A DNA stretch of 64,000 bases from Aureibaculum flavum (GCF_016406085.1 NZ_JAEHFJ010000003.1:498288-562287), one strand, 5' to 3'; positions 26,347 to 36,949 are shown, numbered from the stretch's first letter. Notes: a model not told the origin generated them from the letters alone. A program made the numbers and translations.

Positions 26347-28941
26347 ATGAAAAAGTTACATTTTTGTTGGTTCATAGTATTGCAATTTTATGTTAATGTA
26401 AGTTTTGGGCAACAGGTTAAATTCCCATTTGAAGATGCATCATTAAGTATCGATTTTAGAGTAAATGATCTGGTTTCTAGAATGACATTGGAGGAAAAAG
26501 TTTCTCAAATGATGAATGAGTCTCCGGAAATTAAAAGGCTTCATATTCCTGAATATGAATGGTGGAACGAGTGTTTACACGGTGTGGCTCGTGCAGGTAA
26601 AGCCACTGTTTTTCCTCAGGCTATTGGTTTAGCGGCAACATGGGATACGAATTTGATTTATCGTTCGGCTATGTCTATTTCTGATGAAGCACGAGCTAAA
26701 TATAATGAAGCACAACGAAATAACGAGTTCAAACGTTATCAGGGCTTAACCTTTTGGACACCTAATGTAAATATCTTTCGTGATCCACGTTGGGGAAGAG
26801 GCCAGGAAACTTATGGTGAAGATCCTTATTTAACAGGTCGTATGGGCGTCAATTTTGTCAAAGGACTTCAGGGAGACAATCCAGATTATCTTAAATTGGT
26901 TGCTACTCCTAAACACTTTGCTGTACATAATGGTCCAGAACCAGAAAGACATTTTTTTGATGCATTAACCAATGAAAGAGATTTTTATGATACTTACCTT
27001 CCTGCTTTTGAGGTATGTATAAAAGAAGGAAAAGCATACTCCATAATGGGTGCCTATAATCGTTATATGGGTGAACCCTGTTGTGCAAGTCATCGTTTGT
27101 TAAACGATATTTTACGAAAAGATTGGGGATTTGAAGGCTACGTTGTTTCAGATTGCGGTGCAATTCGAGATATTCATGATTATCATAATTTTGTAGACTC
27201 CAAAGAAGAAGCGGCTGCTGTTGCGGTTAAAGCAGGTTGCGATTTAAATTGTGGTGATCGTTATACATATTTGACAAATGCAGTGGCAAAAGGTGATATT
27301 ACTGAAGATGAAATAGATATTTCTTTAAAAAGATTGTTTAAGGCTCGTTTTAAACTAGGAATGTTTGATGCTCCAGAAAAAGTGCCTTATTCGAAGATTT
27401 CAATGGATGTAGTTAGTTCTCCAAAACACCGAGCATTGGCCTTAGAGACAGCTCAAAAATCGATGGTATTATTGAAGAATGAAGATAACACATTGCCGCT
27501 TAAAAAAAATATTAAATCTATTGCAGTTGTTGGTCCTAATGCCAATCATCTTGAAGTCTTATTGGGGAACTACAATGGATTTCCTGAGAATTATATAACT
27601 CCTCTTGAAGGAATAAAAAATAAGGTATCAAAAGACACTAAAGTTTATTTTGAAACAGGATGTAATCTAATTGATTCTGAAAAAGCATTTTCATTAATTC
27701 CAACAGAATTTTTAAGTTATCAAGGAAAATCAGGTTTACAGGCTACTTATTATAATAGCGGCGACTTATCAGGAGCATCTTTACCTACCAGAATTGAAAA
27801 GGTAATTAATTCTAATTGGAATTCAAATCCTCTAGAATTATTAGAAAAAGATGGTGAATTCTCTGTAAATCTAACAGGAACACTAAAGGTTGAAGTATCT
27901 GGTGAATATACATTGTCACTTTTAGCTAAGAAAGGGTATAAGTTATCTATTAATAATGAAGTGTTAATTGATAATTGGAAAGAACCGAAAAGCAAAAGAT
28001 TAACGACTAAAGTGTTTTTGAAGAAAGGTAAAAAATACGCTATCGATATTGATTGTGCTCAAATTGGCTATCCATCAAAAATGAAGTTAGAATGGATAAC
28101 ACCAGAAAAAACTTCTTATGATAAAGCCATTGAAATCGCTAAAAAATCTGAGGTAGTTATTTTTGTTGGAGGTATTTCTGCCAATGTGGAAGGTGAGCAA
28201 ATGCGTGTTACTTATGATGGGTTTGACGGCGGTGATAAAACCAATATTAAGTTACCTGCAATACAAAAACAATTAATTAAAGATTTACATGCCACAGGTA
28301 AACCTGTTATATTAGTACTACTAAATGGTAGTGCATTGGCTGTTAATTGGGAAGAAGAAAACTTACCAGCTATATTAGAAGCTTGGTATCCTGGTGAGCT
28401 TGGTGGCACCGCTATATCAGATGTATTATTTGGCGATTACAATCCATCAGGACGTTTACCTGTAACTTTTTATAAGTCGATAAAAGATTTACCTCCATTT
28501 GTAAATTATGCTATGAAAGGCCGTACTTATCGTTACTTTGAAGGTGAAACTCTTTACCCTTTTGGTTACGGATTAAGTTATACGTCATTTGATTATAATA
28601 ATATAAAATTAACAAATCAAAAAATAAAGGCTAACGAATCAACATCAGTAAGTATTGATGTTACTAACATTGGAAAATTTCAAGGAGATGAAGTAGTTCA
28701 GCTATATATAAAAGATTTGGAAAGTAAAGAAGTAAGACCCTTAAAAAGTCTTAGAGGTATCAAAAGAATTTCATTAGATCCTCAAGAAACAATTCAAGTA
28801 AATTTCACCATAAAACCAGAAGATTTATCCTTTCATGACTTTGAACAAAACAAGCAAGTTGTAGAACCGGGATTATTCCAAATTGGAATAGGAAAGTCTT
28901 CTGATGATTTTATAAATATTAATTTAGAAGTAACAAACTAA
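26347..28941 (+). CDS. GH3 beta-glycosidase with inserted PA14 domain
   Basis: An 864-residue secreted enzyme (signal to about residue 21). The GH3 N-terminal barrel runs from about 38 to 350 with MTLEEKVSQM, ECLHGVARAGKATVFPQAIGLAATWD, GRGQETYGEDPYLTGRM, KHFAVHNGPEPERH and the nucleophile Asp269 in GYVVSDCGA. A PA14 domain (about 470-590) interrupts the second GH3 domain, and a fibronectin-III-like domain closes the protein (SVSIDVTNIGKFQGDEVVQLYI). PA14 insertions shape the substrate pocket in GH3 enzymes. GH3 covers beta-glucosidase, xylosidase and N-acetylglucosaminidase activities. This sequence looks closest to the xylosidase/glucosidase type, but that is an impression only. Confidence 0.9.
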   Translation: MKKLHFCWFIVLQFYVNVSFGQQVKFPFEDASLSIDFRVNDLVSRMTLEEKVSQMMNESPEIKRLHIPEYEWWNECLHGVARAGKATVFPQAIGLAATWDTNLIYRSAMSISDEARAKYNEAQRNNEFKRYQGLTFWTPNVNIFRDPRWGRGQETYGEDPYLTGRMGVNFVKGLQGDNPDYLKLVATPKHFAVHNGPEPERHFFDALTNERDFYDTYLPAFEVCIKEGKAYSIMGAYNRYMGEPCCASHRLLNDILRKDWGFEGYVVSDCGAIRDIHDYHNFVDSKEEAAAVAVKAGCDLNCGDRYTYLTNAVAKGDITEDEIDISLKRLFKARFKLGMFDAPEKVPYSKISMDVVSSPKHRALALETAQKSMVLLKNEDNTLPLKKNIKSIAVVGPNANHLEVLLGNYNGFPENYITPLEGIKNKVSKDTKVYFETGCNLIDSEKAFSLIPTEFLSYQGKSGLQATYYNSGDLSGASLPTRIEKVINSNWNSNPLELLEKDGEFSVNLTGTLKVEVSGEYTLSLLAKKGYKLSINNEVLIDNWKEPKSKRLTTKVFLKKGKKYAIDIDCAQIGYPSKMKLEWITPEKTSYDKAIEIAKKSEVVIFVGGISANVEGEQMRVTYDGFDGGDKTNIKLPAIQKQLIKDLHATGKPVILVLLNGSALAVNWEEENLPAILEAWYPGELGGTAISDVLFGDYNPSGRLPVTFYKSIKDLPPFVNYAMKGRTYRYFEGETLYPFGYGLSYTSFDYNNIKLTNQKIKANESTSVSIDVTNIGKFQGDEVVQLYIKDLESKEVRPLKSLRGIKRISLDPQETIQVNFTIKPEDLSFHDFEQNKQVVEPGLFQIGIGKSSDDFININLEVTN

Positions 28942-28953
28942 ACTTAAAACCAA

Positions 28954-30552
28954 ATGCAAAAAAGAAGATTATTTTATTTAGGAATTCTTACACTATCTCT
29001 ATTTATTTTCACTGTTGGTTGTAAAAATAAAACAGAAGCTAAACAAGAGGTAAAAGATACACGCCCAAATATTTTATATATAATGGCTGACGATCATACA
29101 TCACAAGCATGGGGTGTATATGATGGTATTTTAAAAGATTATGTGCATACACCAAATATTCAGCGGTTAGCAGAAGAAGGAACGGTTTTAGATAATTGCT
29201 TGGTCTCAAATTCTATCTGTTCTCCAAGTAGAGCAACAATTCTTACAGGTCAGTACAGCCACGTTAACGGTGTAACAATTTTAGCGGGAGGTTTACCTTC
29301 CAAACATCCAACTATTGCGGGTGTTATGCAACGCGGAGGTTATCAAACTTCAATTATAGGCAAATGGCATTTAAAACAAGAACCTACAGATGAGTTTGAT
29401 TATTATAGCGTTTTACCAGGGCAAGGAAGGTATTGGAACCCGATTTTAAAAACCAAAGAAAATTGGAAAGATTATATGCAAGGTGGTAAGCCCTATGAAG
29501 GTTTTAGTACCGATGTAATTGCAGATAAAACCATTGATTGGATGGAAAAACGCGATACTACCAAGCCTTTTATGATGATGTGTCATTTTAAAGCAACTCA
29601 TGAACCTTTTGATTACCCTGAACGTTTTAGTCATTTATATAGAGATGAAGATATTCCTGTTCCAAGTACATTTTATGATCAAGGTGCTGAAACTACAGGT
29701 AGATCTTTTAAAGGACAGTCTGTAGACAATTTGAAGAAAAGGTATTTAAAGGCTTCAGAAGATCCAGATAATGTGCCTGGTTACATGCAATATCCAGAAT
29801 TACCATTTGATGTAGATGGTTTAACAAATGATCAAGCACGTTACAAAACCTATCAAAAATATGTAAAAGATTTTATGCGTTGTGGTGCTGCGATAGATGA
29901 TAATATTGGGAAATTATTAAAATATCTTGAAGAATCTGGACTAGCAGAAAACACCATTGTCATTTACACTGCAGATCAAGGATACTTTTTAGGAGAACAC
30001 GGATGGTTCGACAAACGATTAATTTATGAAGAATCAATTCATATGCCTTTTGTAATTCGATATCCAAAAGAAATTCCTGCAAATACGCGTAACACAGATC
30101 TAATAGAAAATGTAGATTTTTCCGCATTATTTGCAGACTATGCAGGTCTTGAATATCCAGAAACAATGCAAGGTCATAGTTTCCGAGAAAACTTAAAAGG
30201 GAATACGTCTAAAGATTGGCGTAAATATGCGTACTACCGTTATTGGGATCATTCTATAGACCGTCCTGGGCATTTCGGTGTTAGAGGTCAACGTTATAAA
30301 TTGGCTTTTTATTACGGTAATGGACTCAAGGAAAACGGATACACCAAAGAGAATCAACCTAAAAAATATTGGGACTTCTTTGATTTAGAGAAAGATCCTA
30401 AAGAAACTCATAATGCATATAATGATGCAGAGTATCAAGATATCATAAAAGAGATGAAAGTAGAAATTATAAAGCAACGAGAAGCTTTAGGAGATACCGA
30501 TCCTGATAATCAAGAAATTCATGATATAATTAAAGCACACTGGAATGACTAG
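28954..30552 (+). CDS. Type I (S1) sulfatase, lipoprotein
   Basis: A 532-residue formylglycine sulfatase with lipobox TVGC (Cys23). Metal ligands occur in ILYIMADDHTSQ (40-51). The catalytic CSPSR starts at Cys89 within NSICSPSRATILTGQYSHVNGV. IIGKWHLKQEPTDEFDYY, CHFKATHEPFDYPERF and YTADQGYFLGEHGWFDKRLIYEES complete the active site. The GEHGWFDKR signature and the overall layout are shared with the sulfatase at 51971, so these two are paralogues of one subfamily. Its stop codon overlaps the start of the GH95 fucosidase by 8 bases, implying translational coupling and joint action on the same sulfated fucose branch; the joint action is inference. Confidence 0.93.
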   Translation: MQKRRLFYLGILTLSLFIFTVGCKNKTEAKQEVKDTRPNILYIMADDHTSQAWGVYDGILKDYVHTPNIQRLAEEGTVLDNCLVSNSICSPSRATILTGQYSHVNGVTILAGGLPSKHPTIAGVMQRGGYQTSIIGKWHLKQEPTDEFDYYSVLPGQGRYWNPILKTKENWKDYMQGGKPYEGFSTDVIADKTIDWMEKRDTTKPFMMMCHFKATHEPFDYPERFSHLYRDEDIPVPSTFYDQGAETTGRSFKGQSVDNLKKRYLKASEDPDNVPGYMQYPELPFDVDGLTNDQARYKTYQKYVKDFMRCGAAIDDNIGKLLKYLEESGLAENTIVIYTADQGYFLGEHGWFDKRLIYEESIHMPFVIRYPKEIPANTRNTDLIENVDFSALFADYAGLEYPETMQGHSFRENLKGNTSKDWRKYAYYRYWDHSIDRPGHFGVRGQRYKLAFYYGNGLKENGYTKENQPKKYWDFFDLEKDPKETHNAYNDAEYQDIIKEMKVEIIKQREALGDTDPDNQEIHDIIKAHWND

Positions 30553-32857
30553 TATACCAAACAATATAAAATTATTTATCGTAAGTATTTGTAGCTATTT
30601 GTTTTTAAATACGGCACAAGCACAAGAGCAGTTGAAGTTGTATTATGACAAACCTGCCGAAAAATGGACAGAAGCCTTACCGATAGGTAACGGTAGTTTA
30701 GGGGCTATGATTTATGGTGATGTATCTCAAGAACACATTCAGTTTAATGAAGAAACATTGTGGGCTGGAAAACCACATGATTATGCTCATAAAGGTGCCT
30801 ATAAATATTTAGGAGAAATAAGACAATTATTGACTGATGGTAAACAAAGAGAAGCTCAAGATTTAGGGAATAAAGAATTTATGAGTGTGCCATTGAAGCA
30901 AATACATTATCAACCTTTTGGTGATGTATATATTGATTTTCCTGGCCATGAAAAATATTCAGAATATGCTAGAGAATTAGATCTTAATAATGCGGTTAGT
31001 AAAGTTTCGTATAAGGTTAATAAAGTAATATATAAACGCGAAGTACTTTCAAGTTATCCAGATCAAATTATTGCAATCAATTTAACCGCAAGTGAATCAA
31101 AAGCATTGAATTTTAGTATTTGGTTAGATGCAATTCATGAAGAAAAGCAAGTTACAACAAGTGCAAATTCGCAAACGTTGGAAGTTCACGTAAAGGATGG
31201 CGTTTTAAAAGGGTTATCAACCATAAAAGTAACTACTGATGGTACAATAGAGTCTAAAAATGGAAAGCTCTCAGTCGCCAATGCATCAAGAGCCTCTATC
31301 TATTTATCAGCAGCGACCAATTATAAAAACTTTAAAGATGTTTCGGGTAATCCTCAACAGATAGTAAAAGAGACGTTAGAAAAAATTAAGGCTAAAAAGT
31401 ATAAAAAAGTAAAAGATACGCACATCAAAGATTATCAATCATTATTTAATCGTTTTCAAATTGATTTTGGTGATAACGGAAAATCTAAAGAGGTAACTAA
31501 TAAGCGGATTTTTGATTTTTGGAAGAATCCTAGCGATCCTCAATTGCTTTCTTTATATGTTCAATATGGTCGTTATTTAATGATTGCAAGTAGCCGTCCA
31601 GGCACTAAGCCTCCAACCTTACAAGGGCTTTGGAATGATAAAATAAAACCGCCATGGTTTAGTAGTTACACTACCAACATAAATTTAGAAATGAATTATT
31701 GGCCAGTGGAAGTTGCGAACTTAAGTGAATGCCATGAGCCATTATTTGATTTTATCAAAGATGTTTCTGAAACAGGAAAAAATGTTGCGAAAGAGCATTA
31801 TGATGCAAACGGATGGATTGTACATCATAACGTAGATATTTGGCGTGGTGCAGCACCAGTAAATAATGCCAATCATGGCCTTTGGCTGTCTGGTAGTGCA
31901 TGGCTTTGTTCACATATTTGGGAACATTATTTGTTTACACAGGATAAGAAATTTTTAAAAGAAAATTATGCATTAATGCGTGATGCGGCCCTTTTCTATA
32001 CAGATTTTCTTATTGAAGATCCAAAAACAGGCTACTTAATAAGTACACCTTCTACTTCTCCTGAAATAGGCGGTATGGTAGCTGGCCCTACAATGGATCA
32101 TCAAATTATAAGAGCTTTGTTTAAAAGTGTTGTTAAGGCAACTGAAATATTAGATACGGATCAAGAGTTTTCAAAAAAACTTCAAGTGATGATTCCTAAA
32201 ATAGCTCCAAATAAAATTGGAAAATATGGACAATTACAAGAATGGTTAGAAGATAAAGACGACCCAAAATCGCATCACAGACATGTTTCTCATTTATGGG
32301 CAGTTTATCCTGGTAACGAAATTAATTATGAGGAAACACCTGAGTTGATGAAGGCAGCAAAACAATCATTAGAGTTTCGCGGTGATAACGGAACAGGGTG
32401 GAGTTTGGCTTGGAAAGTTAATTTCTGGTCTAGATTTAAAGATGGCAATAGGGCCTATAAATTACTAGGTGTCTTATTAAGTCCTGCAGAAATACCAGAA
32501 CGAGAAATTAGTGGAGGTTCATACCCGAATTTATTTGATGCACACCCACCATTTCAAATAGATGGTAATTTTGGTGCCGCAGCTGGTATTATAGAAATGT
32601 TGGTACAAAGTCATTTGGGTAAAATAGAATTATTACCTGCATTACCCGATGCATTACCAAAAGGTAACATTTCTGGCGTTGTTGCTAGAGGTGGGTTTGA
32701 GTTAGATTTCAAATGGGAGAACTCCCTTTTACAAGAGGTAATAATTACCTCGAAAAAAGGTTCAAAATGTAAATTAAAATACAAGGATAAAGTTATTGAA
32801 TTTGATACAAAAGTTGGAAAAAAGTATACATTTGACGGTATGCTTAATGCAAAATAA
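30545..32857 (+). CDS. GH95 alpha-L-fucosidase
   Basis: A 770-residue secreted enzyme with a signal peptide ending near residue 27 (TAQA-Q). GH95 features are visible in order: LKLYYDKPAEKWTEALPIGNGSLGAMIYG at the mature N-terminus, FNEETLWAGKPHDY, the (alpha/alpha)6 barrel with GLWNDKIKPPWFSSYTTNINLEMNYWPVE, HHNVDIWRGAAP, ISTPSTSPEIGG and the C-terminal NLFDAHPPFQIDGNFGAAAGI carrying the catalytic Asp region. Characterised members mostly cleave alpha-1,2-fucose from galactose; some act on L-galactose. The start ATG lies inside the end of the upstream sulfatase gene. Confidence 0.93.
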   Translation: MTSIPNNIKLFIVSICSYLFLNTAQAQEQLKLYYDKPAEKWTEALPIGNGSLGAMIYGDVSQEHIQFNEETLWAGKPHDYAHKGAYKYLGEIRQLLTDGKQREAQDLGNKEFMSVPLKQIHYQPFGDVYIDFPGHEKYSEYARELDLNNAVSKVSYKVNKVIYKREVLSSYPDQIIAINLTASESKALNFSIWLDAIHEEKQVTTSANSQTLEVHVKDGVLKGLSTIKVTTDGTIESKNGKLSVANASRASIYLSAATNYKNFKDVSGNPQQIVKETLEKIKAKKYKKVKDTHIKDYQSLFNRFQIDFGDNGKSKEVTNKRIFDFWKNPSDPQLLSLYVQYGRYLMIASSRPGTKPPTLQGLWNDKIKPPWFSSYTTNINLEMNYWPVEVANLSECHEPLFDFIKDVSETGKNVAKEHYDANGWIVHHNVDIWRGAAPVNNANHGLWLSGSAWLCSHIWEHYLFTQDKKFLKENYALMRDAALFYTDFLIEDPKTGYLISTPSTSPEIGGMVAGPTMDHQIIRALFKSVVKATEILDTDQEFSKKLQVMIPKIAPNKIGKYGQLQEWLEDKDDPKSHHRHVSHLWAVYPGNEINYEETPELMKAAKQSLEFRGDNGTGWSLAWKVNFWSRFKDGNRAYKLLGVLLSPAEIPEREISGGSYPNLFDAHPPFQIDGNFGAAAGIIEMLVQSHLGKIELLPALPDALPKGNISGVVARGGFELDFKWENSLLQEVIITSKKGSKCKLKYKDKVIEFDTKVGKKYTFDGMLNAK

Positions 32858-32867
32858 ATTAAACACT

Positions 32868-34244
32868 ATGCAATATAATAAGTTTTTAATAGGGGCATTA
32901 ATTATCCTTTTAAGTAGCAATTTACGAGTTATCGCACAGAATGATTCGTCTAAACCGAATGTCATCATATTTTTTACAGATGATCAAGGGTATCAAGATG
33001 TTGGTGTTTTTGGTTCTCCATTAATAAAAACTCCAAACCTTGATAAAATGGCTGATGAGGGTATAAAATTTACCGATTTTTATTCTGCCTCTTCCGTTTG
33101 TTCGCCATCGCGTGCAGCATTGCTTACGGGGTCTTATCCGCCACGAGTTGGTGTACCTAAAGTGTTATGGCCAAATTTAGAAGGAGGTTTAAATAACCAA
33201 GAGCTTACCATTGCTGATATGCTTAAAACAAAAGGATATAATACAGCTTGTATCGGAAAATGGCATCTTGGAGATGAAGCACAATATTTACCAACAACAC
33301 AAGGGTTTGATTCTTATTATGGTATTCCTTTTAGTAACGATATGTCTGTGAATCCAAAGTCAAAAGTTTCAGAAGATATCCTCTTTAGAGAAGGTATGAC
33401 AATTGATAGCCTTCGTGAGCAAAAATGGAGAGGAAGAAAAGTGCCATTAATGAAGCAAGATGAGGTTGTGGAGTATCCTGTAGATCAAACGACATTAACA
33501 AAACGATACACAGAAAATGCAGTTGACTTTATTACAGAAAATAAAGACAACCCCTTTTTCTTGTATGTAGCCCATTCCATGCCACATATTCCATTGTATG
33601 CTTCAACAGAATTTAAAGGTAAAAGTGCAAGAGGTTTATATGGGGATGTTATTGAGGAGATAGATTGGAGCATGGGTAAGATATTAGAAACGCTTGAAAA
33701 ATTAAATCTTGACGAAAATACCTTGGTCATTTTCACTTCAGACAATGGACCTTGGAATTTAAAAGATGGGCAAGGTGGAAGTGCATTACCATTAAGAGGT
33801 TTTAAGTTTGAAACCTACGAAGGAGGGATGCGTGTACCTATGATTGCCAAGTGGAAAGGTAAAATAAAAGCAGGTATTGTAACGGAAGAAGTAGCTTCAA
33901 CAATTGATATACTACCTACATTGGCTTATTTGACGGGAGCTGAGCTTTCTGAAAAACCAATTGATGGCAAAAATATGTGGAAATTATTATCCGGTAAAAA
34001 AATGAAGTCGCCACATAAAAAAGAAGGGTTTTATTACTATTCAAATACAACGCTTCAAGCTGTAAGAAAAGGAGATTGGAAATTACGTATTGTTAAAGAT
34101 AAAGTAGAATTGTACAACCTAAAAACGGACATTTCAGAAAGTAAAAATGTGGCATTATCAAACCCTAAAATTGTAAAAAAATTGCAAAAAATGATGGTCG
34201 AGTTTGATTCAGATTTAAAAGAAAACCATCATCAGTATAATTAA
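32868..34244 (+). CDS. Type I (S1) sulfatase
   Basis: From the ATG at 32868 this gives a 458-residue protein with a good signal peptide (KFLIGALIILLSSNLRVIA-Q). An in-frame ATG at 32796 exists, but it would overlap the GH95 gene by 62 bases and bury the signal. Active-site segments are NVIIFFTDDQGYQDVG (31-46), CSPSR from Cys78 in SSVCSPSRAALLTGSY, CIGKWHLGD, VAHSMPHIP and FTSDNGPW. The arylsulfatase A-like shape suggests exo-acting sulfate removal. It sits 10 bases after the GH95 gene and 4 bases before a GH3 gene. Confidence 0.92.
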   Translation: MQYNKFLIGALIILLSSNLRVIAQNDSSKPNVIIFFTDDQGYQDVGVFGSPLIKTPNLDKMADEGIKFTDFYSASSVCSPSRAALLTGSYPPRVGVPKVLWPNLEGGLNNQELTIADMLKTKGYNTACIGKWHLGDEAQYLPTTQGFDSYYGIPFSNDMSVNPKSKVSEDILFREGMTIDSLREQKWRGRKVPLMKQDEVVEYPVDQTTLTKRYTENAVDFITENKDNPFFLYVAHSMPHIPLYASTEFKGKSARGLYGDVIEEIDWSMGKILETLEKLNLDENTLVIFTSDNGPWNLKDGQGGSALPLRGFKFETYEGGMRVPMIAKWKGKIKAGIVTEEVASTIDILPTLAYLTGAELSEKPIDGKNMWKLLSGKKMKSPHKKEGFYYYSNTTLQAVRKGDWKLRIVKDKVELYNLKTDISESKNVALSNPKIVKKLQKMMVEFDSDLKENHHQYN

Positions 34245-34248
34245 AAAA

Positions 34249-36942
34249 TTGCAAAACTTGAAAACTATAAATCATTTTATTAAAGTTGTAACTGTTGTAG
34301 TTCTTATTATAAGTTCGTTGTCTTTTTCTGATAAGAAAAAACCACCTTATAAAAATTCTAAATTATCAGTTGAGGAACGTGTAAACGATTTACTTAGCAG
34401 AATGACGTTAGAAGAAAAGTTCTGGCAAATGTTTATGATTCCTGGCGATTTAAGCGATGGTAAAGAAAAGTACAAACATGGTGTTTTTGGATTTCAAGTA
34501 TCTTCAAAAGGGAAAAAAGATAATGTTGCAGAGCAAATGATGGATTATGGTTCTTCGGGTAGTGCAGAACAAATGGCCGAAAAAATAAATGAAATTCAAC
34601 ATTATTTTTTGGAAGAAACGCGTTTAGGGATACCAATTATTCCTTTTAATGAGGCCTTACATGGTTTAGCAAGAGATGGAGCGACCACTTTTCCTCAAGC
34701 AATAGCGTTGGCAGCAACTTGGGATACTACTTTAGTAAGTAATGTAGCTCGTGCCATAACAAAAGAAACAAAAACTCGTGGTATACGTCAGATATTGTCA
34801 CCAGTTTTAAATATAGCTCGTGATGTTCGTTGGGGCCGTACGGAAGAAACGTATGGAGAAGATCCATACTTAACCTCTCAAATAGGGTTGTCTTTTATCA
34901 GTCAATTTGAAAAAGAAGGGGTTATTACTACACCAAAACATTTTGTAGCTAACGTTGGTGCTGGTGGAAGAGATAGTTATCCAATCAGTTTTAATGAACG
35001 CTTGTTAGAAGAAATCTATTTCCCTGCTTTTAAAACTGTTTTTCAAAAAGGAGGAGCAAGATCAGTTATGACCTCGTATAATTCTTTAGATGGCACGCCA
35101 TGCACCTCTAATGAATGGTTGTTACGTAAAAAATTAAAAGAAGAATGGGGCTTTAAGGGTTTTGTTATTTCAGATGCAGGAGCTACAGGAGGAGCCAATG
35201 TGTTGCATTTTACTGCAAAAAATTATGCCGAAGCAACAGAAGATGCTGTTGAAGCAGGTTTGGATGTGATGTTTCAAACCAGTTACAATCATTATCCATT
35301 ATTTTGGGAGGCTTACAAAACGGGAATGGTAGATATTAAAGCAATTGATGAAGCTGTAAGCAGAATTTTAACGGCTAAGTTTGAATTGGGTTTATTTGAA
35401 AATCCATACGTAGATGTTAAAGAAGCCGCCAAATGGAATGGACATAAAGAGCATAGAGCATTAGCCAAAACGGCAGCTTACAAATCAATGGTTTTATTGA
35501 AAAATGAAAATGAAATTTTACCTATACATAAATCAACTAAAAAAGTAGCACTAATTGGTTACGATGCAAAAGCAGGACGTTTAGGAGGGTATAGTGGACC
35601 TGGAAATAATATAGTTACTCTGTATGATGGTGTTGTAAATAAAATAGGAAAAGATCATGTTTTATATGCTCCCGGAGTGTCATTAAAAGCTGAAAAACAT
35701 AAGGCTATTACTTCAGAATATTTGTCAACAACAGATGAAAACGGTAAAAGAATTAATGGCTTAAAAGGTGCTTATTTTGATAATATTAAATTGAGTGGCA
35801 ACCCAAAAGTTGAACGAATAGACAAGCAAATTAAGTTTGGTTGGACTTTATTTTCGCCGCATGAAGATTTACCGTATGATTGGTTTTCGGTACGATGGAC
35901 AGGTAAATTAAAGGCTCCAAAAACAGGAGATTTTAATATAGGAATTGAAGGTAATGATGGCTATCGTCTGTATTTAGATGGGAAATTAATTATTGATAAC
36001 TGGCAAAAACAATCTTATAATTCTATCACAAAGACATTCACTTTTGAAGAAGGAAAAGAATATGATATAAAAATTGAGTTTTTTGAATCTGCAGGTAATG
36101 CAAAATTCAATTTGGTTTGGGATACTTTTATTGAAAATAAATGGAAACAACAAATAGTTGATGCCGTTGAAATAGCTAAAAAAAGTGATGTTGCTATTGT
36201 GTTCGCGGGTATTCATGAAGGAGAATTTCAAGACCGTGCATTATTGGCACTTCCTGGTCATCAAGAAGAATTAATCAAAGCTGTAGTAGCAACGGGTAAA
36301 CCAACAGTTGTTGTATTGGTAGGTGGTAGTGCTATTACCATGGCAAATTGGAAACAAGATGTAGACGGTATTCTAATGGCATGGTATTCTGGTGAAAATG
36401 GAGGAAATGGATTTGCAGATATCTTATTTGGTGATGAAAATCCAGCAGGACGCCTACCTATTACTTTTCCCGTAGATGAAGCACAATGCCCATTATATTA
36501 CAACAATAAGCCAACAGGTAGAGGAGATAATTATCATAACCTAACAGGGCAACCTTTGTTTCCTTTTGGTTTTGGATTAAGTTATACGTCTTTCGAATAT
36601 TCTGATTTAAAGTTTAGTAAAAATAATATTCAACCCGAAGACACCGTAAAAATTACATGTACAGTAAAGAATGTTGGTAAAACAAATGGAGATGAAGTAG
36701 TTCAATTATATATTCGTGATGAACTGGCTTCTGTAGCACGGCCAATAAAAGAATTGAAAGGCTTTCAACGTATTTCTATAAAAGCAGGAGAACAACAAAT
36801 GGTAACTTTTCAATTAGGACCTGAAAAATTATCAATGTTAGATAAAGATTTAAAGAGGCTTGTTGAGTCTGGCGATTTTAGAATTATGATTGGAGCTTCA
36901 TCGAAAGACGTTCGTCTTAGAGGTATACTCACAGTAAAATAA
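34249..36942 (+). CDS. GH3 beta-glycosidase with inserted PA14 domain (second copy)
   Basis: An 897-residue secreted enzyme. No ATG is available near the start: TTG at 34249, or TTG at 34258, which would yield MKTINHF, must be used. The first GH3 domain shows MTLEEKFWQMFM, NEALHGLARDGATTFPQAIALAATWD, RDVRWGRTEETYGEDPYL, KHFVANVGAGGRDSYP and nucleophile Asp309 in GFVISDAGA. A PA14 domain lies at about 508-660 (GDFNIGIEGNDGYRLYLDGKLI), then the rest of the second GH3 domain (GIHEGEFQDRALLALPGHQEELI) and a C-terminal fibronectin-III-like domain. It is clearly divergent from the GH3 at 26347 in the pocket loops, so a different aglycone or sugar is likely. Confidence 0.9.
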   Translation: MQNLKTINHFIKVVTVVVLIISSLSFSDKKKPPYKNSKLSVEERVNDLLSRMTLEEKFWQMFMIPGDLSDGKEKYKHGVFGFQVSSKGKKDNVAEQMMDYGSSGSAEQMAEKINEIQHYFLEETRLGIPIIPFNEALHGLARDGATTFPQAIALAATWDTTLVSNVARAITKETKTRGIRQILSPVLNIARDVRWGRTEETYGEDPYLTSQIGLSFISQFEKEGVITTPKHFVANVGAGGRDSYPISFNERLLEEIYFPAFKTVFQKGGARSVMTSYNSLDGTPCTSNEWLLRKKLKEEWGFKGFVISDAGATGGANVLHFTAKNYAEATEDAVEAGLDVMFQTSYNHYPLFWEAYKTGMVDIKAIDEAVSRILTAKFELGLFENPYVDVKEAAKWNGHKEHRALAKTAAYKSMVLLKNENEILPIHKSTKKVALIGYDAKAGRLGGYSGPGNNIVTLYDGVVNKIGKDHVLYAPGVSLKAEKHKAITSEYLSTTDENGKRINGLKGAYFDNIKLSGNPKVERIDKQIKFGWTLFSPHEDLPYDWFSVRWTGKLKAPKTGDFNIGIEGNDGYRLYLDGKLIIDNWQKQSYNSITKTFTFEEGKEYDIKIEFFESAGNAKFNLVWDTFIENKWKQQIVDAVEIAKKSDVAIVFAGIHEGEFQDRALLALPGHQEELIKAVVATGKPTVVVLVGGSAITMANWKQDVDGILMAWYSGENGGNGFADILFGDENPAGRLPITFPVDEAQCPLYYNNKPTGRGDNYHNLTGQPLFPFGFGLSYTSFEYSDLKFSKNNIQPEDTVKITCTVKNVGKTNGDEVVQLYIRDELASVARPIKELKGFQRISIKAGEQQMVTFQLGPEKLSMLDKDLKRLVESGDFRIMIGASSKDVRLRGILTVK

Positions 36943-36949
36943 ATAATTT

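Noticed and set aside
32796-34244. Longer sulfatase start at 32796
   Set aside because: It would overlap the GH95 gene by 62 bases and place 24 non-signal residues before a good signal peptide; the ATG at 32868 is preferred.
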